Shown: positions 55,651 to 64,000 of the stretch, in pieces | Numbering within the stretch: position 1 is the stretch's first letter | Layout of the letters: every line of letters starts with the position of its first letter | From: Trichostrongylus colubriformis | Lineage: Eukaryota > Nematoda > Chromadorea > Rhabditida > Trichostrongylidae | Length of the DNA: 64,000 bases | NCBI GenBank assembly: GCA_963978905.1 | Contig: OZ022256.1 | Location: forward strand, 6,493,501 to 6,557,500 | Direction of reading: 5' to 3' | Notes under the pieces: model-generated | The model's database searches: none | Told to the model about the DNA's origin: nothing | The model's input: only the letters and a program-made list of their open reading frames with translations | Program-made: the position numbers and the translations under genes

Positions 55651-56654
55651 CGGTTGATCCGTTGTCTGCGTCTGATGAAGGAACAGGAACGGAATGTGTT
55701 TGTTTACCCATTGATCATGGAGATGGGGCTGTAGTGGTCTTTCTCTAGAAGTGGGTGGTTTGAGTAATTTATCACTGAAAAATGGTGCGTAGCAATTCAT
55801 TCTCAGCCATACACGGCGCTGTGCGATTTTGCTTGACCAGAACCGGGCCAGTGGCTACTTATCAAGATAATGTCCCTTGAGCGACGCAAAAAAGGAGCAA
55901 AAGGAAATTAGTCTCCATGCCACTAATCAGGCATTAGTCTTCGTGCACTTAATTATTGTCTTGCCACACGAGTTTTTGTGTCGGTGTTTCTGCTCGCCTG
56001 ATGTTTTGACATTTTCAGATAGAATAACTGGTTGAAACGTGAGCTATAACAAATATTCGGGTTCATCTCGATTTTGTAACACGCCTTGTTGGGTTTTTTT
56101 TTCAAGTGAGGGCCGTATGGGTTCTACTCTAAAGAGAGCACCATATCAAGCAGGCATCGAATCGAAATACTGAATTGCGTCCTTTCAGCACCTAGCTTCC
56201 ATGATTAAGAACTCCAAGGCTCAGAGCACAAACTTCTTCCAGATTTGTCTCCGAGACACATCACTGCGGGGACACAGCAAGGATTGATCTTTTCTCATAA
56301 TGTGTTTCAAAATGTGGAGCAGACTACATTATCCGATACGAAAGAAGAAAGGATTGGCCTCGTGCAGTTTGCACTGTGCTTTCCAGACACCGCTAGGTGA
56401 CCCGGCATAGGGTGGGTCTTGAATATCGATGGCGTTAGTGGACTCAAAGAAGCCGGACACTGTCACCTCAGTTGAGTGGAAAGGCAAAACGTGCATATGT
56501 TATGCCACTTCGATTCAATGAAAAGCAGGAGTGAATAAGATGTGACAATTGTCTTTCAGCACCTGTCGAAGTGTGCAGATGTGACTGATTAAGGAGTGAG
56601 ATGGCCATCTATGAGGATTAGTGTCTACACGTTATTTGCTCTGGGAAACGACAG
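55651..56654. other. Intergenic, no gene seen
   Basis: Nothing recognised on either strand. Confidence 0.4.
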
Positions 56655-56905
56655 AGAGGGGTGTGTACCCTTATGTCAGGAATTTCGCATCGCGGCATAT
56701 AGCAAGCGAAGCAATGCGGACGAGCTAAAGGCGCCATGTTGTTGGGTCGCGAAGCGATTACAAGTCAACTGCGTATCGCACCCCTAGCATTGCTGTGTAA
56801 TCGTTTTGAAACCCAACTACCGCGACGTGCATAGCTCGCACACACTGCGTCGCACGTCGCGTAGTCGTGCGAAAATCCTTACATAAGGGTACACACCCGG
56901 CAGTG
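56655..56905. mobile_element. 250-bp TIR element
   Basis: The left end GGGGTGTGTACCCTTATGT is mirrored by CATAAGGGTACACACCC on the right. The interior holds CGCATCGCGGC and GCACGTCGCGTAGTCGTGCG. A left-end fragment occurs at 23,035-23,110. Confidence 0.75.
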
Positions 56906-57098
56906 AGTAAACCCCAGTAAGGTGTGAACTTTGGTCATTCCATTGGAGCAACGTATCCCTCTACATTGCATGGATGATAGTTGCATGAAAGATATCAAGA
57001 TAAGCTCAAAGAAACTGCCTTCACCAAGTAAAATTGGTGATGAATGAATCTACGTAATGTTTGCACATCACTGCTTGGCCAAATGTATGGAAACATTT

Positions 57099-57271
57099 GT
57101 CACGTTCATACTTCGCTGTGGCGACGGTAGGGCGTGCTGCGTAATCTTGCGTCTCCGCCTGTGACATCATTTCTCGTTGCCTGCGGTGTTTCTGCACTTC
57201 CCCCGTGCCACCTTGCCTCGCCGCTCGTGAACGCACACATGCCCTGCCGGCGAAAAGTATGAACGCACTTA
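57099..57271. mobile_element. 170-bp TIR element (family A), copy 9
   Basis: Left CACGTTCATACTTCGCTGTG, right CGGCGAAAAGTATGAACGCA. The interior matches the family. Confidence 0.75.
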
Positions 57272-57579
57272 ATTAGTCGCCGTGCCACGCGAATGGGATC
57301 ACCACTTGCGGTGAATGTCATGCTGGCCCATGGCGGATTGATGGAGCGTTAAAGGCATGGCTGCTGCCTCCTCACGTATTTTCCGGAGTACCCTATTGCA
57401 CAAGTGAGATTAAAGGAATAAGTGGAATCAGCGAGGTTGTGAAGAAGATGAGAAATGGTCAAATACTCATCGATTGAGAAAAATGTGAAGTTAGCCGAGT
57501 CAGTTAATGGGGCTCGCGGAGTCGTATTAGATGGTCAATCACAGTAATTCGCATTTCTTTCTAGGATATGTACATTTAA

Positions 57580-58335
57580 TCCTCTTCACCATTTTGGAAT
57601 TACGTTAACTGCAATGAATCCACGACCACATGAACACTGTTTAGTGGACGGCAAGCTTGATTGACGTCTACGCACCGCCACTAGTATCTCTCCTCTGCAT
57701 TCTTTATAGCGACTGTCGCAATTTCGCACATTTACGCAATTGCGAAGAACAGGAAAAGACAGAGTGTGTATTGCGTATTTTATCTGCACCGTCGGAAGAA
57801 TGATCCAGCCACCACGGTGTTTCGAACTTGCAGGAAGGTTTATCATTTGGATTGAGTGATCTCTACGTAGTCTCGTAGAAGCAATAAAATAACGCAAACC
57901 TAATGACAGTCCGTAGGCTAAAAAAAGGCAAGCTAAGTACGTGAAACAAAGCATCATCGGTAACGTTCTGGATTTAGCGCGAATTCGAGAAAATCGACCA
58001 AAATTTTTCGAGGTTTCTTCCGCTGAATCCCATGCTTTTAGATTGGCAAGCATTTTTTCGGGGAACATTGGCACACAACTGTTGAATGTCGACATTCTCG
58101 CTCTTGGCGTTCGGATATTGCTGGAAGCTTTAATCGGGAAGCCCCTATGACTGCCCTCAAAAACTACCGATCACAGAAAAGTCCTAGCGTTGTGTGTGGA
58201 TGTGTTCCAGGAGGGAGAGGGGGGGGGGGGGGTGCGGGCAAAAAAAACTCGCTGTGTGGTTTTCGGTGTGCGAAGTGATGGTGCGAGCTATGCGCACCCT
58301 ATTGGATGGGTCCTGAAGCGAAGACGGTGACGGGT
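57580..58335 (-). repeat. Arm 1 of a large inverted repeat pair
   Basis: Its reverse complement is closely similar to 63,296-64,000 over its whole length: shared GGACCCATCCAATA, TTTTCTGTGAT(C/T)GGTAG, AATGTCGACATTCAACAGTT, GTTACCGATGATGCTTTGTT and CAAGTTCGAAACACCGTGGT. The 169-codon minus-strand frame across it is conserved in pieces in arm 2 but with shifts, so coding is doubtful. The whole is probably an unclassified transposable element or its terminal part. Confidence 0.75.
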
Positions 58336-58424
58336 GAGACACATGGTCGCTAGGGTCACAAGGTCGCGCGGTGACCATGCACATCTCTTGAACTTGTTCT
58401 CTAGGGGGGTGCCTATAGAGATAA

Positions 58425-58900
58425 TTTGGCTCATGGCTCACATCCGCCAAGTATCCCCTGAACATAGGGGCAACAAAGATATAAAAGTATTGAAGCAAAA
58501 TGTTCCCGAAATGCTCCCTCAGATACAGGAGCAAGTAAAGACTCACTACTTTCACCTTCATCAAAATACGGAGCCTTCAGTCGGCGCAGTCGGACTTCAG
58601 AGCACCCACGCCATCAAGGCTCGCTTTAAACGGTGGAGCCAGGTTCCGTGGGCTTGGACAACGCTGCTATAATCAGAAGTGTCATTGTTTATATCTCAAA
58701 CCACCTCCGAAGGGTTTTCAGTGGTTATGGCACTTGTGGTTCTTTGAAATGAAGGATGGTGGAAGCCTGAAAAAAGGAATACTCAAGGGCGCCACCAAGT
58801 ATGAATCCCCTCAGGTACCCAAAGTGAACGTACCTTAGCAAGGTTGTGAACGAGAGTGACGAAATCTGGGATTGCCCTGTTGAGTTAACACGTCGTATCC
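58425..58900 (+). mobile_element. Truncated copy of the 34.4-kb TIR element
   Basis: GCTCACATCCGCCAAGTATC, ATATAAAAGTATTGAAGCAA, TCAGTCGGCGCAGTCGGACT, GCTATAATCAGAAGTGTCAT and CAAGGTTGTGAACG follow the order of 34,420-34,930. The GGGGGTGCC end is not present as a clear pair. Confidence 0.65.
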
Positions 58901-59749
58901 TTATTCAATATGTCAAGGAGCCTCCGTATACAAGGTTTGAGCTACCTTGGTGATCCAACTTGTTTTGGGATCGGTACCTGGCGCGGGTGCCGGGCAGTCT
59001 TCCAGCGACTGGATGTGATATTTGTGCTGTACAAACCAAATAACCACCGCGTCCAAGATTATTGCCACATTTGAATACTCTCCAAAATCACCTTTTCAAC
59101 TTCAATAGGATTCGAGCTGATGAGGTCGCTTCGAAAAAATAGTGCCGACACTCTTTCTGAGATTCTGTAGGGATTGTCCAAAAGTCAATTAGTGGCGAAT
59201 GCTATGCAGTATGTCTGCTTTTAAATACCCACCAAAATGTAGGACATATTTGGTTACCATTTAAAACCACACCTTCATGAAAATCGCATTGCACCCCATT
59301 CATCGCAGCTCCGAAGGCTGTGTGGACGGTTGCTGGGTAAAGCACAATCAGTTGATTCACGAGCGGAATAACAAGCGTAGAAAAAACAGAATTCGACCAG
59401 TCATCGATACTTCCAAAATAGCTTGTACAATCCATCCGTAATCAGATTGTCGCGCTGATGGGCAGAAAAACCGAGTGACCGGATAATGGCATTCCGTTTA
59501 ATTGAATTGACGTCTCCAGTTTCTTTTTCAACGATGATCCTTATGTATTGACGTGCATTGACGTACATTCTCGGAATTCAAGCTTTTGGGGGAAGGTTTC
59601 GATTTATAATGAATGCTTCTTCAAGAGCTGAGATTGCAAGACGAATGATCAAAACAAAGATATCGAATAAAAGAAGCGACGGGTGTCCCTAATTGTGCGC
59701 AACATACATTCGGAGTTTATGGATTTCATATGTTGAAAGGCTAATGTTA
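58901..59749. other. Intergenic, one unassigned minus-strand frame
   Basis: The frame at 59,202-59,435 (start MDCTSYFGSIDDWSNS) has balanced, protein-like composition, but no recognised family, no clear splice sites and no neighbours. Coding status unknown. Confidence 0.3.
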
Positions 59750-60010
59750 GGGGCGGAGGTAGTGTAGGAAGTACCGCGCACTTCTAATCTCATGGTGCGG
59801 GGATCAAATCTTCCATCAAAACTCGCTCAGGCCAACAAAGCCTTCCATCTCTTCAGAGTCTGAATGGGTACCAGACTCGTCAGGGAGGAGTCCATCGGCT
59901 AGCCCCGCAAGTTAATGAATAGGCGAAATCGCATCCACCAGTCACCGCGATTCCAAATGGAACTAGGATGTGCGAAGCATCCCACAGAAGGGATTGATTA
60001 ATGTCAAAAA
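59750..60010 (-). repeat. Dispersed tRNA-like (SINE-like) repeat, copy 5
   Basis: Reverse orientation: TCATGGTGCGGGGATCAAAT near 59,790 is the B-box-like end, followed by ACCAGACTCGTCAGGGAGGA, ATTCCAAATGGAACTAGGAT and GGGATTGATTAATG. Confidence 0.6.
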
Positions 60011-60783
60011 CCTTCTGCGGAAATATTTACCCCAAGGAACCCCACTGCCCCACCAACCGATACAATCGAGAGGGTGATTTCTGGAGAGCCTTTCGATTTG
60101 GCTGCAAGCATCTACCCTGGGGTAGTTCGACCACGAGCACAAATGTGATACTTGTTTGGCGCAAAATCGCGTGGCGCCCACGCAATAGGTGTCGGCGCCA
60201 AAATGGGGCGCAATAGGTGTCGGCGCCAATCTCGTCCAGACTTTGCACCGAGGGTTAGTTTGATCTCCTGACTGAGAAGCATTTTTTTGTCACGAAACGG
60301 TCATGTGTCTAGCGGGTAGCATGGGCTCTTTTCGAATGATACAAAATCCATAGAGAATGCCCAAGCCCACCCAAAGACGGGTTTCTCACTTGTAGGTGTA
60401 AAACGGGAGAAAATACTTCCTAGTACCTTCGACTTCCTGGTGATAGTGTCCTGGCGGAAACCTACCGTAATATTCTGATAATGTCGCCATTAAGACGGAG
60501 GAGAACAATAGCGGTTCTATTCGATACTTAGGAGTGCTCTACCACTAGTGAAAAAATTCTAATAAAAACTGGAGCCTTCCCCTAGGCATATCTCCCGTTT
60601 CCATACTACATTATTGACCAAACGCTAACGGTCGTTACCTAGCCTGCTCTCTATTTCTCCTTCGCGAGATGAGAAAAAATCTAACAAGCAAGATCTTGAA
60701 AAAGACATCCAATCCTCCGTATCAGAGGTATGTAGTATGTAGAGATCCAAGGGGGGGGGGAAAGCCCCGATACTGTAGTTGTA
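60011..60783. other. Intergenic with a short tandem repeat
   Basis: GCGCAATAGGTGTCGGCGCCAA-like segments are repeated in tandem at about 60,178-60,232. Nothing else recognised. Confidence 0.45.
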
Positions 60784-61336
60784 TTAGGTTGGCTGATAAA
60801 TTCCTGGACACTTCAAAACAGTTTGATCTACAATGCGTCGATTGATAGCTCATGTTTTCATGTTCGACCTTGTTGAACAGTGCTCCCGAATGTTCCACCA
60901 CATAGGTATATAAGGGCCGGAGCATGTCTACAGAGAAGAAGGGCCGATGTTATGCTACTGCACGACAGCGCTGAGAGCCTTATGCAGCGAAAATCAGTCG
61001 AGATATTTTGTCGGCTTTAGAGTGGGAAGTTCTGCCGCACCCAATATAGACCTCGGACCTCGCCCCATCTGATTACCATTTATTCTCCCCTCTCAAAAGT
61101 TACCTGAAGGACAAGCAGTTCAAAAAAGAGAAGGACATCAAAACCGCGATCGACGACTTTTATAGCGTCGCGGTCTGCACAGTTCTGGATGAATGGAATT
61201 GGAAGGTTGCCAGAGCGATGGCAGAAGGTTATTGATAATGATGGTGAACATATTATTGATTGATTATAGGTTGTTCCAAAATAAAGTTATGAAATAAAAA
61301 AACGTGTCGAAGTGTCCAAGTACTTATCAGCCAACC
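60784..61336 (+). mobile_element. Mariner deletion derivative with TIRs and dead transposase C-terminus
   Basis: Left end TTAGGTTGGCTGATAAAT and right end CTTATCAGCCAACCTA are inverted copies (about 28 bp), each next to TA. The interior encodes the C-terminal catalytic part of a mariner transposase: HDSA, then TSDLAPSDYHLFSPLKSYLK with the DYHLF motif, then after a frameshift near 61,180 LPERWQKVIDNDGEHIID and stop. The N-terminal DNA-binding part is deleted. Non-autonomous, but its ends look intact. Confidence 0.9.
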
Positions 61337-62424
61337 TATGTTGCAACTGCTGCGATGCTGCCACTTTGAAAAGCGAAACGATAAAAAAAGAGAAAACGAA
61401 AGGGTAAGAGAACATGCGGACCAACCCAATATAATGAGCCAACGGGTGTGCATTTTCTGCAGTCTCAAAGATCCGAAGTGGATGTCCAGTGCCTCCGTGT
61501 AAAAAAGCTTAAGCGTTAATTTGTTTTTGTGCAAATTTCGCAGAGCTTCTTGCCCATATTGCGCAGAATCTTGATAATTGCAAGTGTTTTTTTGCAGACC
61601 GATCTGGTTTCCTTAGAGCGCCTGGACAAGTTTGGTAGGTCTAACGAAATGAGGTTTTCATGAATCAGATGGCTTTGGAGGTAAATGTTGGCAGACCCTA
61701 AAACTTTTTATTAGGTTTTCACAAGCTCACAACTCCAATAGATCAAGGGTAATGTTACAAAGTGTTGCTCTGTAACAGTCATTAAGAGTCCTGCCAGCGT
61801 GTTCGTGGTGCAGGACCACACTTCGGTTCGGAACCCACTTAATCTACGCAGGTGACTTCTCAGTACGGTTATGTTGATTAATGTTTCCGCAAACCCCTTT
61901 GTCAAGCGGTGACATAGCATGGCCATTCCCATTTCGTCAGTTGGTCAGGTGCAGTTCAAAGCAGGCGCCTTACGTTTAACTTAAAAGCACCATCGAACGA
62001 TCGAACGAATGCCTGGTTCAATGTGGGTTGGATTCTAGGCGTTTTTCGAGGCGTTAACGATCGTCGTCAGCGCGATTTTCACAATGAAATGGTGCGAAAT
62101 CATTTAGACCGTTGAATCAACGTTGGATAGCTGCCTCGAAGCTACACTTCGACTATTCAATCATGCATAGCCGAAACTATTCTCGCTTCAAACTGGATTC
62201 ATCGTGACAAAAGCAAAAGCTTAAGACGTTGAAAACGATTACGAGAGTTATAATGAACAATTCGTTTTCCAGAACTCACATCCTACGTTTGCTGCAGAGC
62301 GCACTTAGGTATACGTACCTGTATGTGTTTTATGGGTCACCAAACTATCTATCTAGAATATTTCGTTATGTGAATTACATTGGTCGATATTTCATACATA
62401 ATTATATATGGCATAGTGTGTTTG
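61337..62424. other. Intergenic, no gene seen
   Basis: Nothing recognised. A hydrophobic minus-strand frame just beyond the mariner right end derives from a pyrimidine-rich strand and lacks a donor site. Confidence 0.4.
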
Positions 62425-62900
62425 AAGCCACTTTTGCCCACAATAACATCACTGAATGCTTCAACTATGTGTACCTTGGTCAGAAGTCAACATGATGAAC
62501 AACTCAGCAGCGGAGCTGAGGAAAAGAGCGGCTAGGGGAGCATTTAAGACCATCGAGGCAATAGTGAAGAAGACGGAGAATATCCGGCTCCGCGTCCATT
62601 TCTTCGATTCCACTGTCCTTCTTGCCTTGACATAAGCCTCAGAGACTTGGAGGTTTTGTAAGCATACGTAGGTAAAAAGCATGGAGTTGGCTCATCCAAT
62701 GCGCCATCGAAAGAACTATGCTCAGAGTATCCTGATACACGTAAGAGCAGAGGGAAATCCGAAGTTCCGAGCGCCGTCGATGCCGCCGTATTTGCCAAGG
62801 AATCGAAGATTAGATGGGCCGAACACGTAATGCGATTTCACGATGACCATTGGACCAGAGCGGTTACTGCCTGACTCCCTCGGGATGTCAAATGAACACC
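62425..62900 (+). pseudogene. RTE-type retrotransposon fragment 3
   Basis: The plus strand encodes NNITECFNYVYLGQK, then after a frameshift MNNSAAELRKRAARGAF and TENIRLRVHFFDSTVL, and later PKFRAPSMPPYLPRNRRLDG in other frames. These match the same C-terminal part of reverse transcriptase seen in remnant 1 (NGTNIIECFTYVYLGGE). Only about 475 bp remain and frames are broken. Confidence 0.8.
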
Positions 62901-63295
62901 TTAACAACCACCGGCCTTCCTTCTACACTTCTGCACGAAAGCACTGCACAAACTAAACGATAGGCTGCTGTCTCCGGAACTACAAGGGTTTTCTGGGCTT
63001 CTCTGGTTCGCGACAGGGTCGATTAGAGACGATGGTGGCGTCCGTTCGAGGCTCGATGAGAAACGGATGACATGTGTTACAAGTGACTGCTTGCGCACTT
63101 GATCCTGGCTACGGTGTGCCATTTAATTCTGATCTCGTCTGCTTGTCACTCATGTATGCATGAATTGGCGTGTGTCATAAGGCTAGAGAATTCGTGTCGT
63201 GTGGCCGCTTCAGCGCATTACGCGATAGTACGACCGAGTTGCGCCGTATCACTTTAGTCTTGATGCAATTACGCTTAGGATAAGGCGGAAGGTAC
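62901..63295. other. Intergenic, no gene seen
   Basis: Nothing recognised. Confidence 0.4.
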
Positions 63296-64000
63296 CGTCA
63301 TGCTTCAGGACCCATCCAATACGGCGCGCATAGTGTGCACCATAACGTCACACACAGAAAACTGCATAGCGAGTTTTTTGCCCCTCCCCGTGGCACACAT
63401 TCACACACATACGTTGATAGACGCCACGACTTTTCTGTGATTGGTAGCTTTTTAGAGCAGTTACACTGATTCCCGGTTGAAGCTTGCAGCAACATCTGAA
63501 CGCCAAGAGGGAAAATGTCGACATTCAACAGTTGTTCGCCAAAAAGATGTTTGCCAATCTAGAAGCATGGGATTCACAGCATTCATTCACAGAAAACTCG
63601 AAAATTTCGGTCAGTTCTCTCGAATTCGCGCTCAGTCATGAATCCAGCACGTTACCGATGATGCTTTGTTTCACGTCCTTAGCTTGCCTTTTTTTAGCCG
63701 ACGGACTGCCATCAGGTTTACGTTATTTATTGCTTCTCCGAGACTACGTAAAGATCACTCAATCATAATGATAAACCTTTCTGCAAGTTCGAAACACCGT
63801 GGTGGCTGGATGATTTTTCAGACGGTGCAGATAAAATACGCAACACACACTTTGTCTTTTCTTGTTCTTCGCAATTGCGTAAATGTGCGAAATCGCCATA
63901 GTCGCTATAAAGAATGCAAAGGACAGAAACTGGTGGCTGTGCGTAGACCAGCAAAGCTTGCCGTCCACTAAACAGCGTTCATATGTGATTGTGGATTACC
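63296..64000 (+). repeat. Arm 2 of a large inverted repeat pair, continues past window end
   Basis: Inverted copy of 57,580-58,335, beginning CAGGACCCATCCAATA. Two plus-strand frames (63,484-63,768 and 63,666-63,971) each cover part of what is one frame in arm 1, so at least one arm carries a frameshift. The arm is cut by the window edge at about the position where arm 1 reaches 57,625. Confidence 0.75.

Noticed and set aside
57586..58095. A 169-codon minus-strand frame as a host gene
   Set aside because: It lies wholly in a repeat arm duplicated at 63.3-64 kb, where the same sequence is frameshifted. No domain or signal was recognised.
61253..61534. A hydrophobic minus-strand peptide that could be a signal-peptide exon for gene 2
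   Set aside because: There is no donor site in a suitable phase, and the frame overlaps the mariner right end. The hydrophobicity comes from a pyrimidine-rich strand.
1..64000. CRISPR arrays, rRNA genes, bacterial operons or integrated viral genes
   Set aside because: No regularly spaced direct repeats, rRNA-like sequence, ribosome binding sites or viral proteins were seen. Tandem repeats present are coding minisatellites or simple repeats, and gene structures are spliced.

Overview
The window looks like a nematode chromosome segment, probably from a strongylid or hookworm-like worm. This is inferred from terminal-T/TTTCAG splice acceptors, 54-bp introns next to introns of several kilobases, RTE-type non-LTR retrotransposons, mariner remnants and a very high load of palindromic short DNA transposons. 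There are no operons, ribosome binding sites, rRNA genes or CRISPR arrays. Almost all open frames longer than 60 codons are chance or repeat-derived.

Two genes can be assembled exon by exon, both on the minus strand. Gene 1 (18,732 down to 14,535; five exons, 486 residues) encodes a secreted low-complexity protein. It has a signal peptide and all five of its cysteines in exon 1, then a polyproline tract, Gly/Ser/Tyr repeats, an acidic Tyr-rich patch, eleven tandem copies of a 10-residue Thr/Pro/Ala/Tyr unit, and a basic Lys/Tyr tail. A polyadenylation signal follows the stop. Gene 2 (about 53,496 down to 33,190; at least twelve exons, about 533 residues as assembled) is a mucin-like Thr-rich protein. 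Every exon boundary found is phase 0, so any internal exon could be skipped without a frameshift. Three adjacent exons (39.4-41.4 kb) are tandem duplicates carrying long threonine tracts. Its true 5' end, and hence a signal peptide, was not found. Both genes encode short Asp/Glu-Tyr motifs between Pro/Thr-rich stretches, which suggests related roles in an extracellular matrix or surface coat.

The rest is repeats. 1-14.5 kb holds short palindromic elements and a dispersed tRNA-like repeat. 14.3-18.7 kb is gene 1. 18.7-33 kb is intergenic, with TIR elements and a deleted mariner. 33.1-53.5 kb is gene 2, whose introns carry two RTE retrotransposon remnants, many TIR elements and a tRNA-like sequence. 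53.5-64 kb is repeat-rich, with a mariner derivative, a third RTE fragment and a pair of about 700-bp inverted repeats about 5 kb apart, the second running off the window end. One roughly 170-bp TIR family occurs at least nine times.

Limits: exon calls rest on reading frame, phase continuity and splice consensus read by eye, with no transcript support. Repeat boundaries are approximate unless terminal inverted repeats are stated.
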